NCBI GenBank assembly: GCA_012845835.1
Contig: JABAKD010000027.1
Span: forward strand, 1,100,001-1,164,000
Source: Undaria pinnatifida
Taxonomy: Eukaryota; Sar; Phaeophyceae; Laminariales; Alariaceae
DNA: 64,000 nucleotides
Direction of reading: 5' to 3'
Part shown: positions 49,401 through 59,640 of the stretch, in pieces
Position numbering within the stretch: the first letter of the stretch is position 1
Layout: every line of letters begins with the position of its first letter
Translations under genes and position numbers: made by a program
Notes under the pieces: generated by a model
Databases searched by the model: none
Told to the model about the DNA's origin: nothing
What the model saw: only the letters and a program-made list of their open reading frames with translations

Positions 49401-51998
49401 GCGCAGCGTAGCTTACCGTTCCTTTGCGCATCCATACCGCGAATTTTTAAGCACATGAAAGCTACACACACCGCAAAGGAACAGTCGGGAAAAAAAAAAT
49501 CCCAGTCGAAAAGAGCCGTTTTCGACTGACGGAATCCGACTGTATAAGAAAAGGCCAATTATTATACAATCGGACCCGTCGGTCGGAAAAGTCCTTCGAT
49601 TGAAGACCAGGTCCGGCTTCTTACACAGTCGACAAAGAGCTTTTTCGGCTGAGAGATCGACTCGCACATCCAGTGGAAAAAGGTCAGCTCAAAAAGGTCG
49701 TCGATTCGACAGGATGTGCCAGTCGGATTGCTCAAGCGAAAACGTCTATGAACCCATCGTATCGCTCATCCCACCACAAAAACACACGCACGCCCACAAC
49801 CCCATACCAGGTACCACAGTATCCTACAACAACGCCGACGCTGGCTTGGCTGCTATCACCGTTGCTGCTTTTCGCCGCAAGTCGGCGTGGCACACTCCTA
49901 GTCCAATCCGCCCCCAGCGTGTATTATACGATGGCAGATGGCAGCAGCGCGCGGTGTTGGTGGCATTTTTCTAACAACGTTAGCGCTTGTTGTATTCTAG
50001 CTGTGGCGGCTCTGCTTAATGCAACGCCACCATCGTAGCTTTGATGGCTTTGGACCAAGTTCAATGCCACCAACCCGCTTGGTCAAGGGCTCGCTGCGCG
50101 TGAAGCAAGCGTTGCCCACGGAGAATGCACGAAGCACAGAGCTTCCAACCGGCTTTTGACCGTCATACAACAGTACTCCCTCACAACAACCGCCCAGAAA
50201 GGACACAAACTCTAAAATCGCCTCGACTGACAGTGAGGAGGCCCAGAAGACTCCAGTCGCAAAAACTCCAGTCGGCAAAGGCCCTTTCCGACTGATTGAT
50301 CCGACTGTACAATATAATTGGCCTTAGAGTACAATACGATATGATACAGTGAGTACAATAAAGCCAGTGGCCCCCTTTAAGGGATCTCGAGATAAAGAAG
50401 AGCGGTATATAGGGGACCTCAGACTTGTCTGCATCATTTCCCCCCACTTTGACGGATCTCGTCCCTTGCACAATATAGTGTACGCAACACTCAGCAAGGG
50501 GCCCCAAGTCCCGTCAATGAGGCCACTACTCAGCCTCCCGCTTGAAAAACGCTGCACAGACTGCAGAAATTTCAAGTGGGGCCAAAGTTGTTGAGGGGCG
50601 TCGGAATATACGGGAGGGATCCTGCCGCCCCGCCGAACTATGGTGGCCATATACTGCACCATGTACGCACCTGCCCCAAGTCTTGCACTCCCTTGCGGAA
50701 CCCCGGCTTCGGGTTTCCTTCGTACTCGGGCAACAAAGCATCCAGGTCTTCCTTGGGTCCAACCTTGGCCTGCCAGATTCGAATGCACCAGGTATATCAT
50801 AGGATTGGGCGGAATAGGAGGATTGGGAGATGACCAGCGTTAACAGTTGCTGCTGCTTAACTTATCCCACACATATTCCAAGCGGTTTGCCCCAAAAAGA
50901 TGTTGGTGCAGTTCAGCTAAACCCGTGGTCGGATGTAATGATTGTGTCCCCGGGAATACGGGGATGCATTACGAGGTACGAGGTTGATTGTGTCGCCGGA
51001 AACGCGTACAGCGTCGGTAATACTATTAGACTAATAGTAATAGTTTGGTCTATGTGTCTGTAGTGACCAGTTACGTACGTAAGTGGAAACGTTACGATAT
51101 AAGTGCAATGGGTGATACAAGTGTGACCGCGTGACCGCGCATCAGTACGACACGAATAGCGCCACCCTGCGCGTGTGTCACACAAGTCCTCGCGTTACAG
51201 AATGGAGATGGCACACGAACTCGTCGTCGCCTGCAACTCAGTACCATGTCGTCGTATCATGGACGCTGCCGTGCCCCTGTGTCGTAGGCCGATGCCGCAT
51301 TTGTCGGTTAATTTCGAGACGTGAAGTTGTTTTTTCAATCAAGCACTCTCAGTAGCAGGGGTAACAGAGCAGCGAAACAGCAACGTTTTCCTCTTTATAT
51401 GTGAAGTTATACAGCAGGTTGGCATCACAGGTGGTGTGCTGTCGGGCATCATATACTGCTGTTATATTACAACGACGTACCCACAGCAGTACCAGCCAGG
51501 AGAGTCTCGTGCCGCATCTGAATTGAGGTCACACCAGCAATACTCTGCTGTTGTGCAGTGTGTATCATTCCATTCGTAGAATAGAGAACAGAGAACAGAG
51601 CAATAACGGCGTACTGGTAAAGACAGGGTGTAATATAACCTCGAAGGAGAAAAGGACGAAGAGAACAGCAACCATAAATCTCGAGACTAACACATGCTGC
51701 CCTATTCAGCAAGTACAGCAGTAGCGGCCGGGCGCACAGTTTGGCGGCACTACCATGCTCTTGTCTCGTAACAACACCTTCAACTGCTCTACCGTAACCA
51801 ACCTGCTGAGAGGCAACAAGGCAACGAGGATCAAGAAGATGGAAGAATTCGTACCTGAGCTGCCTTCACTGCATCGTTGATGGCATTGGTCTGAGCAACG
51901 GTTTGCTCGTTCTGCTTGGCTAGATCCACTCCCGCATCCTCGGCAGGCTTGTTCTCCACGGGAACAGCAATTGGCACGGCCTCCTTTTCCTCGGACAT
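40177..51998 (-). CDS. OTUB1: Otubain-family deubiquitinase, 8 exons, 292 aa
   Basis: Minus-strand exons: 51998-51855, 50769-50671, 48719-48556, 48049-47938, 44889-44798, 43396-43312, 40928-40789, 40219-40177. Every junction matches in phase and the CDS totals 879 bp ending in TGA. Otubains are cysteine proteases that cleave ubiquitin chains, with OTUB1 preferring Lys48 links. The catalytic block RGDGNCFYRSF gives Asp92 and Cys95; the catalytic His282 is in RPGHYDVLYP. Other family signatures are LLPEYEGNP, VYDSKAALVSLGY, WYCRMLTSGF, FCQREVEPMGKECEQ and KIEYLDG, in the expected order. Length is close to human OTUB1 (271). The first 48 residues are acidic and Ala-rich as in the family. Start chosen at the first Met, in a good context after a stop-rich leader. 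OTUB1 versus OTUB2 assignment is not certain. Confidence 0.93.
40305..40540. repeat. CAGA/CAGG tetranucleotide microsatellite
   Basis: CAGA units followed by a long run of CAGG and a mixed tail, in otubain intron 7. Open frames on both strands are artefacts. Confidence 0.95.
41046..41430. mobile_element. GGTGTTTGCGA-type element, copy 1
   Basis: It starts GGGTGTTTTGCAACTC and ends near GCATCGCAAACACTC (about 41,345), giving inverted termini. It shares CAATCCAAGG-like, TTCGACGGTTTCA.TACTATTA and CCAAAGTTGGT blocks with the copy at 45,030. Two extra ends (ATCGCAAACACC) follow at about 41,372 and 41,397. In otubain intron 6. Confidence 0.6.
41720..42045 (+). mobile_element. tRNA-derived SINE, copy 2
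   Basis: Aligns over its length with the copy at 3,089-3,413, starting CCGGTCGCCCCGGTGGCG. The B box GAGTTCGAGCC is intact. The A-rich tail differs (AAATAAATAAATTAAC). It is antisense in otubain intron 6. The two copies differ at only a modest number of sites, so the family is fairly young. Confidence 0.75.
42345..42475 (+). repeat. Dispersed repeat, inverse of 44,185-44,310
   Basis: Shared strings include GGAAACCCG, TTTGGGGACAAA, ACTTGAA.TT.GTAT and TCTAAAG.G.TTAAGCC. The two copies are in opposite orientation 1.8 kb apart in adjacent otubain introns. GAGGTACTGTACCCCT also occurs near both (42,700 and 44,338). Confidence 0.6.
43060..43302. mobile_element. AGTGGTCCCT-type MITE beside otubain exon 6
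   Basis: The right end (plus) reads TATAAAGGGGCCACGACTGTACAG and stops 10 bp inside the donor of otubain exon 6 (CAG|GTGTGTGATCG on the minus strand). The left end at about 43,085 reads AGGTCCATCTATAGTGCCGG. Internal blocks match 33,440-33,640. Confidence 0.7.
43880..44010. repeat. ACTATTA/TAATAGT palindromic repeat
   Basis: Units of TAGTACTATTA, AATAACTAATAG and their inverses follow each other over 130 bp in otubain intron 5. Confidence 0.6.
44185..44345 (-). repeat. Dispersed repeat, second copy
   Basis: Inverse of 42,345-42,475 as described there; in otubain intron 5. Function unknown. Confidence 0.6.
45030..45335. mobile_element. GGTGTTTGCGA-type element, copy 2
   Basis: It starts CGGGTGTTTGCGATTTCC and ends near TCGCAAACACTC, with the same internal blocks as 41,046-41,345 (TTCGACGGTTTCAGTACTATT, CCAAAGTTGGTACTG). 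About 300 bp, non-coding, in otubain intron 4. Superfamily not assigned. Confidence 0.6.
45940..47010 (+). other. Coding-like segments nested antisense in otubain intron 4
   Basis: Three plus-strand stretches look coding by composition. 45,945-46,138 reads like a helical protein (KVQLQALERAEK, then HRLLPLLNVLVRAVSTAAQL) with one frame break between. 46,492-46,542 follows an acceptor (TTTCAG|ACACTG) and ends AAG|GTCTCT. 46,730-46,830 follows TTGTCAG|GTCCCT, codes YLILVSGPTAARTDIFSG with GC-rich third positions, and has a possible donor GAG|GTCAGT. No family is recognised. It could be a nested gene, a retrocopy or a decayed transposon protein. Confidence 0.3.
47197..47900. mobile_element. Foldback element with 230-bp inverted arms
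   Basis: The left arm (47,197-47,430) and right arm (47,660-47,900) are inverted copies: e.g. CCATTGGCCACGCATCCCTT, then CCTCCAACA.TTTGGGCGCTCA, then GACCATCTATCTCC. The outer ends carry the module shared with the satellite-related family. The 230-bp interior has no recognisable protein. It starts about 40 bp inside otubain intron 4 after exon 4. Confidence 0.75.
48120..48345 (+). repeat. Minisatellite of TACTGGTTGGA units
   Basis: About 18 imperfect copies of an 11-12-bp unit in otubain intron 3 give an apparent frame rich in W, L, D, T and G. Not coding. Confidence 0.9.
49490..50335. mobile_element. Putative element flanked by direct CAGTCG...CCGACTGTA blocks
   Basis: Similar 60-80-bp blocks lie at 49,500-49,575 and 50,260-50,330. 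Each holds CAGTCG, a TT(T/C)CGACTGA and ATCCGACTGTA followed by GGCCAATTAT-like sequence. The DNA between has short open frames without a recognised protein. In otubain intron 2. Element class unknown. Confidence 0.4.
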
Positions 51999-52304
51999 GG
52001 CAGGCTGTCTCGCGCAACCAGAACAAAGAGTGTGAGCAAGAGATCATCAGACATAAGGCACAAAAGAGAAATCGGTGTTTCACTTTTAATATCGGCATTA
52101 CGGATCGGGATTAGGGGTTGATAATATTTTTTAGTAAAAAATCTACCACACAGATACATATAATATCAAACAGATATCAAACAGATTATTTTCGGTTCTC
52201 GGGAGGCTTGCGTTCTTGCGTGCAACATCGCGGCTTGCGCAAACACACGCGAATATCACCACAACCAACAGCAGCGGGGCGAATTATAATACAGAGCAGG
52301 CATC
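51999..52304. promoter_or_regulatory. Divergent promoter between otubain and the small mitochondrial-type gene
   Basis: 306 bp separate two start codons facing outwards. The sequence is AT-rich in the middle (52,100-52,190). No TATA box or known operator was identified. It mirrors the other head-to-head pair at 25,092. Confidence 0.45.
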
Positions 52305-52989
52305 ATGAACTCGGCTATGAACTCTTCACGAAGGATGCTGATTGCACGCTCAGCAGCGGCCTTGGCTGCTCGCCCCGCCGCGCGCCCGGTCGGGATGAGC
52401 ACTGTCGCGGCGTCTCCTGCTTTGCCCACGGTGAGTTAGTTTATGTACCGGTACGAGCGTGTACGTGGCTAGAACAGGCCAGTCAGGGTGCATGTTGATG
52501 TTGGAGCCGGTTGCCGCGGGCGTTTGATGAGTGGTGGCCAGGGCCTGCTTTTTGTTCCATGGGATTTGCCCTGTGCGAACGGTTGGATAGTAGTACTGCG
52601 ATGTAGTTGCCGGGGTGATGGCGGTGTGTTAGAGGAACTCTGTTTTTGCGCGGAAATTGCCTCTGCATATACTATATGTTTTCGATGTTCCAGTCATGTT
52701 TTGTACTCCAATCTCGCAGTATACCAGCAACTCGTTTTGATACCTATTAATACCTGTGGTGCATGGCAGTACCACAGCAGCAGCCCTTTTGTATCCAGTA
52801 TGCATGTTTCGCTCATTGACCGTGAACCATGAGCTTTGCGGAACTACGGGGCCTCCAGACGGGGCGGGGAATTGATTGGGGAATCGTGGAGTTTCCTGGT
52901 TGTTCCAGGTGTGGCCTTCTTCTCCAGAAACGAATGTCACGCAACGCGGCACCATGATGTCGTATCACGAGTATCATGCTGACTGCTGA
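52305..52989 (+). CDS. Small protein with mitochondrial-type presequence, 2 exons, 68 aa
   Basis: Exon 1 (52305-52430) starts with three possible Met codons and codes an Arg/Ala/Ser-rich, acid-free leader (SSRRMLIARSAAALAARPAA), typical of a mitochondrial presequence. It ends ACG|GTGAGT. Exon 2 (52909-52989) follows TTGTTCCAG|GTGTGG in phase 0 and ends RGTMMSYHEYHADC and a stop. The mature part would be only some 25-30 residues, so further exons or an alternative acceptor (CTCCAG at 52,927) are possible. No family recognised; a small respiratory-complex subunit is one guess. It is head to head with otubain. Confidence 0.5.
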
Positions 52990-53284
52990 CGGCCTGATAT
53001 CACGATCAATACATGTACCAAGCAGGTACATACGATACATGACAAAACGAAGCAGTCAGCAGTCAGCAGCTCGGCAGCATCCTCATTTCTCTTTCTCCAC
53101 GAAGATTCGCTGCTTTTTCAGTACTGTCGCTCACGACTATCATATTAATATTATTAATAGCTCCTCACGCACTTGCCAAGGCACCAGGCGCGAGAGGCAT
53201 CATGGCTATGGGTGATCACCTTTGTCGCCTACCGGTACCAGGTATACATATACTCGAAGTATACCATAAGATCGGACTACATAG

Positions 53285-54615
53285 TGTGGCAATTGTCGTG
53301 GCATCTCCCTCGTGGCTCACGCCGGCAAAGTACTCCTCAAAGTCATCGCGGGTCGCCTGAGTGACTATTGCGAACGCGTGAACATTCTGCCGGAGGAACG
53401 GTGTGGGTTCAGACCCCAACGATCGACGGTTGACATGATGTACGACGACCGCAGGAACTGGCGCGGAAGAAGGACACCCCCTTTTACTTGTGATTTATCG
53501 ATCGCACCAAAGCATATGACTCCGTCGACCGAACCCTTCCGTGGGGTGTCCTTGCTCGTTTTGGCGTGCCACCGAGAATGCTCGCCGTCATCCGCCAATT
53601 CCACGACGACATGCAAGCATGCGTGCGGTTGGATGATGGAGAGTGCTCGGATAAGTTCGGCGTGGGGCAAGGTCTCGGGCAAGGATGCGTGCTCGCGCCA
53701 CTGCTGTTCAGCACGCTTTTCACGGCGGTACTGCGTGTGGCCGAGAAACGCTTCCTCGCTGATGCAGCCATCACGGACAACATGGTGCAGCTCCAACGAA
53801 AGGAGAAAGGCGAGAAGAAGGGCACTTCAAGCACAGGCAAAGTCAACGGGCGGGGGGGGAAGGAGGAAGAGGAGGTGCAGAGATTGTGGGGTGTGCTGTA
53901 CGCTGAAGATGCGGACATCGTATCGCGATCATCAGAAGGACTGGAGAGGATGATGACGGTGATCGTGACTGCGTCCTCGGCGTTCGGGCTTACGGTCTCC
54001 GAGGCGAAAACATAGGTCAAGTGCCTGCAAAACCAAAGGGGGCGGGAAGGTGTCGTTCACCATCAATGTAGCCGGCCAAGTATACAAACGATCGAGTTTG
54101 TATACTTGGGCGGGGTTATCACCGCAGACAGAGAACTCTGCATCGAAATAACCCGGCGTCTTCAGAGGGCCTGGGCGTGCTTCCAGCGGTACAAGATGGA
54201 AATCTATGATCGCCCGGGTGTGCGCTTAAGGTTGAAGGTGCGGTTGCTGAAAGCCGAGGTGATCGAGACACTACCCTACAGTTGGATTACGTTGAGCCCG
54301 AACAAGCCTGACTATGACAGGCTACGACGGGTTCATTATTCCATGCTCCTACGATGCCTCGGATGGCGGAAACGGAAGCGCGACGACCACACCCTATCGT
54401 ACGCCGACGCCCTTGCCAAGACTGCTTCCGAGAGCATGAAGGCAATAATGCGCAAACGGAGGATATTGTTTGCGGGATTCGTAGCACGTGCGGGGGAGGA
54501 GCGTCTGCCACAGAGGGTGATGATTGGGGAGCTTGTTGGGGGTAAGGGCTACTCAGGGTGGGGAGGAGGAGGAGGGGGGGAGGAAGGGGGGGCGTCCTGC
54601 CCAAGAGACTGAAGT
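53285..54615 (+). mobile_element. Non-LTR (LINE) reverse transcriptase fragment, decayed
   Basis: Plus-strand segments in more than one frame give [80 protein letters not shown], a [12 protein letters not shown] box and, downstream, YLGGVITADRELCIEI, LKVRLLKAEVIETLPYSW and RKRRILFAGFVARAGEERLP. This is the order of fingers, palm and C-terminal part of a LINE protein. The palm box has Glu where the first Asp of (Y/F)ADD is usual. At least two frame changes and one internal stop (54,013) show it is dead. The 5' half is missing. Confidence 0.88.
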
Positions 54616-55850
54616 CTGGGTCTGGCCATGATCGTCTTGAAGTTTCTGGGCCTTCCAATGGCCGCCACAAGCTAGCGTAACGCCGCCCTGACTTCTCCAC
54701 CTTGTTGCGTTCTCCCCCGAGTGCCAATTGATGCACGTGATACCCTCTATGAGCCCAATGCCGTGTTCAGTTAGTTCCTAAGGTCTGCTAGTATGACGTT
54801 TTTTCCCTTTTCCGTTCCTTGCTTCCTCGTCTTGTCTTGTCTTTCTTTTCTTGCCTTTTCTTTTCTTGCCTTTCATGTTTCGCTTTATTTTATTTTATTT
54901 TCTTTCCTTTACTTTGTCTTATTTTCTTTTCTTTTTTTTCTTTTTTTTCCAATTGACTTGAGTCTGACGTGCGTATGTGTATTGATAGGTACTACGTGTA
55001 ATACATACGTGGTAGTGGCAAGCGGTATAGTTTTTTTCAGGCGCGAGTAGTGAGACGTATGCACCAGTATGGGCCTGGCACATCGTAGGCTGACTCCCGA
55101 TTTCACTTTTATATGTCTCTGGCGGAGGCATGAATTGCGTCAGTTGTGATATATGCGTGTACCCCTTTGGTTTGTGTTTTTTTTTCTCTGGGGTGTTCCT
55201 CAGCTCCAGAGTGACTGGAGCCTGTCCTGTGACCACGGACTTGAATATGCGAGTTAATGTGAGAACAACAACCATACACCATCACTATTAATACGATAGT
55301 TACCTGGTATAATAATGAGGCGCGCGAAGCGCGCAGCGCTGAGCCTTCTAGTCTTGGTTTTCCAATGAATGAAGGCCTCTTCATATCGGACACCATATCA
55401 TTAGAGGGTAGGGGGTAGGGTGCCTTGAACGACTTTCGCTGTTTGTGTGTGTTTGTGTGTATGTTTGTGTACGTCAACATTGCTTTCGGCCACGTTTGTC
55501 CATTGCACTCAACGTACACGACACCAAGGCCAGTCCCGACGGGTTCCGTGCACGCACAAAAAACAGACAACTCTTCTCGAACTGGTTCCGCTGTAAGTCC
55601 TCGAGAGTTCGTCGAGGCAGGCGCGGCAGCGTGTGTTTCACCGCCACCAAAACTGGGTTCCTCTATATTTTTTTCGAGTTTTCAAAACATCGTACCAACG
55701 TACCAGAACTGAAAAACACTGATGAACCGCTTCATCTGTCTAATAATCGACAGCACATAGTGAAACGGCCAATTTTTTCTCTTTGATTATTCAATTTTAC
55801 ATAGAAACAAAGAGTAGAGCTAGTTCCGCCGCACATGTATTACCCGAGTA
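54616..55850. other. Non-coding stretch after the LINE
   Basis: 54,790-54,955 is a T/C-rich tract with TTTTCTTGCC and TTTTATTTTA units, possibly linked to the LINE 3' region. A GTGTTTGTGTGT run sits at 55,445-55,475. No gene is recognised. Confidence 0.5.
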
Positions 55851-55854
55851 ACCG

Positions 55855-55985
55855 CCGCACGATACACCGACTAGCCCACACGCTCGTCGAGAATAAGCCC
55901 ACAATACCCACAAGCCCACACGCTCGTTGAGAATAAACCTACAATACCCACAAGCCCACAAGCGCGTCGAGAAAAACATAATCTC
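55855..55985. repeat. Tandem 45-bp repeat (about three copies)
   Basis: Units with ACACGCTCGTCGAGAATAA, then CCCACAATACCCACAAGCCC. The third copy is shortened and reads GCGCGTCGAGAAAA. Confidence 0.8.
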
Positions 55986-56029
55986 TCCGCCATCGTGTAC
56001 CCTTCTCGTGCGGAATACCAGAGGCAGTG

Positions 56030-56270
56030 ATGATGTCGAACCTGGTACACCCTCAATTCGAATCAAGGTGCAACGGCTTCTATGGCTTGCTACCAGATGG
56101 GTGGCCGCGCCGCGTAAATGTTTACGAGAGCAGCTTCAACATAAAGAATCCGGAGCCAATCTACCGCAGGAGCAATTGGTTCTGGGACGCGCTCAATGCC
56201 AATACATTACAAGACATTACAAGGAACTCCATATATGATATGATGAATCGCAGATTTGACTACTGCAGGT
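56030..56270 (+). other. Exon-like open frame of unknown family
   Basis: From an ATG at 56,030 the frame codes SRCNGFYGLLPDGWPRRVNV, later IYRRSNWFWDALNA, and ends at a good donor TGCAG|GTATTG (56,270). Composition is protein-like and not repetitive. A possible acceptor (GAGGCAG) lies 4 bp before the ATG. Neither a continuation nor a family could be found in the window. Confidence 0.3.
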
Positions 56271-56359
56271 ATTGAGGCCGCGGCGCCTCATCACCACCAA
56301 TTGCTAGTACGTATCATATCTGGTAAATAGTACCAGTAACCAGTAAGACCTTGTACATA

Positions 56360-56430
56360 TTACGCGTCATCGGTACAGCAGCAGTGGTCCCTATCGTGCC
56401 GGTATGCGCCAGCCGGAAATACGGTTTTGC
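56360..56430. mobile_element. AGTGGTCCCT-type MITE end
   Basis: GGTACAGCAGCAGTGGTCCCT, then ATCGTGCCGGTATGCGCCAGCCGG, as at the left end of other copies. No matching right end seen. Confidence 0.5.
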
Positions 56431-56691
56431 ACAGAGCGAATATGAATGGTTGCATCACGTACTGGCTGCTGATGTGATACTGCCTGCTGCTGCAACACGA
56501 TGTCCATGGCTTGTCGGCATTTACCACAAGGCTGAACGTCTTACTCCTGTTGACCCTGGCGTTAGCAGGGGATTCACCGATCTGTATCCTTCACGAGGGT
56601 GTACACACCCTGTAACACGCGAGGTCGAAGTATCACACGCAGCTTGCAAAGCTGAATGTTGTTCACAGTCCTTTTTGGTCGATCTCATCAT

Positions 56692-56748
56692 CACACATCA
56701 TCATCACACATCATCATCACACATCATCATCACACATCATCATCACAG
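56692..56748. repeat. CATCATCACA microsatellite
   Basis: Five tandem copies of ACATCATCATCAC-like units in intergenic DNA. The His run it would code is an artefact. Confidence 0.85.
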
Positions 56749-56759
56749 CTGAAGTGTAT

Positions 56760-58090
56760 TTTTTCATGTTTCAAGTGTACATAGGGTAAAAAGCTTGGTC
56801 AACTTATGACCCCTCGACAGCCGAATCTGTTCGTAAGTTTAAGTCCAGTGGTCTGACAGCTAGCTGCTGATAACTGCTGAAAACCACCCGTGTTGCTTTG
56901 CCCACAAAAAAAAGAAGGCCTAACTAGGCCGAAATACAGATCTGGAACCACCTCTATCACTGTATTTGGGTAAGATATTCGGCAGTTCTACCTTAACTCC
57001 GGCGTCGCAGCTAATCATAAAATGCACCACCCTGCGATGGGGTCATAGGTGCTCTCACATCAGTGTGGCAAAGCGGCAGCAGTTTTGTGACCTTTTGAGC
57101 ACCGCGACTACAGTGTCGCCGAAGTTTGAAAATGAGGTTCCAAGTCGTCGGATTTTCTCTTTCTACGATTACTAAACTGTGGCAAAATTACTTTTTTGCT
57201 GCCGTAACGATGATCGGTGCCAGTACGTATGTACGAGTAATTTTGAAGAAACTTTTTTTTGTGATCTAGCACCACCACACAACAACGCTGACTGTGTTTT
57301 TTTGTCCACATTTCGCCCTTTTTTTGAGGAACACGTCGAACACGTCGAACACGCCTCCAGCTATTGCGGTGACAGCGAGATAAACCACAAAGCCCACCTC
57401 CGGGGATACCTTCCCTGCCTGTATACACGAGTTAGTGGCGAATCTTGGGCGATTTCATCAACTTTTACCACCGCGACCCTCGACAGTGTCGGCGAAAAAT
57501 ACCTAAACTGGCGACGCGATTGCTGGGAGCATACGTAGCATCTGCGCAAACGATACACGTATTTTCATTTTTTATACTATATGGCCGTGGCGCACTGGAT
57601 TTCTCCAATTCTAGCAAGACAAAGGTCACACAAATACAGGTCGGATTATATCACGACTTGGTGGGGTTGCTACGGGCGTGGTGTGTCATGTGAACGCTTC
57701 ATTGGGGAACACGGCACCGGTGAAAGAGCACAGATCGCTCAATGACCCAGAAGGAATTTGCGGAGCTGTTTTTGACCAAACCCCGGTTTCAATTATATTT
57801 GACGCTATAGGTTGTACCGCATTTTTCGTTTTGTTGGCTAAGTAACAGGTGCAGCCCCTTGCTCGAATCTTATGCTTCGTGTATCGCTGGACTGAGCGTG
57901 AGAGAAACAGGGATAGAGGGCCTTGGCAGCCCAAGCCCTGCAGCGCAGCCATCTTTCAAAACGCCTGCCACGGTTAAAAGGTTTATGCGATGTTCGCCAT
58001 TTCGAGTTGATTCAAACGAACACCCTATTCACATTTCACAGCAGTATTTGACAATCTAAGGGGTGCTCGAGGCAAACCAGGATATCTAAC
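56760..58090. other. Intergenic stretch without recognised features
   Basis: A CCGCGAC..CAGTGTCG.CGAA string occurs at about 57,103 and 57,473 as a possible short direct repeat. Frames on both strands have no family resemblance or clear splice sites. Confidence 0.4.
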
Positions 58091-59640
58091 AAAGGGCATC
58101 TAGCAACAATAACGCCAACAAACCCAACCCGGTCACCGAGCAAAAAACACTGCACGCAGCATATACTCATTGGCAGCATATACTCACTGGCCATTGATAG
58201 GCACAATGGTGTGCATTCCGGACGATGAACATGGCTCGGCCAGACACCGCAGGAAGATGGCAGCGAGGGCCGATAGCGACCCGAGGGCAGCATCATCACT
58301 TCCTGACACTGACCAAGGGAACGGTGCCCCCCCCCGGGGGTTCTGTCGGGAAGGGCAGCGCACAATTGAGGCGACCATTGAGACGGCTCCCCGCGACCGC
58401 ACGGCGCCGGGCCTGGGGCACAAGGCCAGCGCCTAGCGGGTATTACCCCCCCCCTGAAATATCCAAGCAAGCGTGACCCTGGTGTCGCGGAAGCATTGCT
58501 TGTCTTAGCCTATGCACGACCGACATCTCGTCGTAAGGACGGATATTCGATGCGGCCATCCTGAACCTTGGAATACGCATTCACCATGATTGCAGTAGCT
58601 ATCATGGCTGTTGGGGGGGGACGGGCAAGACACAGGGAAAGCAAGCGTTTTGCACAACGCGTGGTTGCCCAGAAGACGTGGATTAGCCCCCGCAGAAGCC
58701 CGCGGCATCGGACTTGAGAGCGTTCAGAGTACAACGCGGCGTGATACGAGGCTAAAGAAAGACAGCTGTATAGTCGCAAAACAGCTGGCACGTACGAAGC
58801 CGCGAATGCCGTAGGAGTGGAAACCCGTAGGCACCAAGCGAGTGTTTACGTACTCTCGTGTATGTAAATAATGTATATGTACACATTTGCGCCTACGGGT
58901 TTTCACACTTACGGCGTTCGCGACTTCGTAGGTGCCGCCTGTTTTGCGACCATACACCTGTATTTTTATAGCCTTAGTGCCACGCTTCGTTGTTTTTTCT
59001 AGTTTCAGCGCCTTTTGCCGTGGCTTGCTGCGGGCACGGTTCAACGTCTGCTGGTCAACCACGCGGCATGCAAACAGTGTTTCCTTTGTGTTCTTCCCAT
59101 CATGCCCTTCAACCATGACGGCTGCTGCGTCTGTCCAGCATGCACGCGTTCTTCTCGTCGCGGTAAGGTGTCTGTTGTAAATAGGCTAAGGCAAGCAACG
59201 CTTGTGCGACATCGAGGGAGAACCAGGACACTTCAGTCGGTTTATCTACTAGGCGCTGGCTTAGACCCCGAGCCTGGCCCAGTATCATCGCGAGGAGCCG
59301 CCTCCAGCGATCGCTGTGCACGTGTGCTGACCCCCCCCCCTGTAGAACTGTGGGGGATCCTCACCGTTCCCTTGGTCGATGTTGGGAGGGGATGATGCTG
59401 CGCTTGGGGCGCCATCGCCCCCCCCCGTCAGTGGGTCGTGGGGGTGCCCACCGCGCCCCTTCAGATGAATCGATCGTCCGGCATACTCATCCCATTGTTG
59501 GCATTTCCGGCGGCAGGTACCTTCTGTGGGTGCTCACGCAACAAGTCGTCCAGATCGAAGCACCATGCTACGTCCAGATCGAACGCACGTGCCACGCGGA
59601 GGTTGTGTAGTTGACAGTCGAAGTTGAAGTGGGGTTACGT
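58090..59640. mobile_element. Large foldback palindrome, arms about 750 bp
   Basis: The left (about 58,090-58,845) and right (58,885-59,630) halves are diverged inverted copies around a 40-bp centre near 58,865. Matching points include GACCAAGGGAACGGTG (58,310) with its inverse (59,365), AGCATCATC with GATGATGCT, and GTCGCAAAACAG..GGCAC with its inverse at 58,945. Both arms also hold C or G runs. Frames occur in the arms but no protein family is recognised. It lies upstream of the peroxidase exons. Confidence 0.7.

Noticed and set aside
53365-53796. Minus-strand 143-codon frame
   Set aside because: It is the shadow of the LINE reverse transcriptase on the plus strand.
58724-59116. 130-codon minus frame inside the foldback
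   Set aside because: It crosses the palindrome centre and both arms; Lys/Arg-rich with no family resemblance, so treated as chance.
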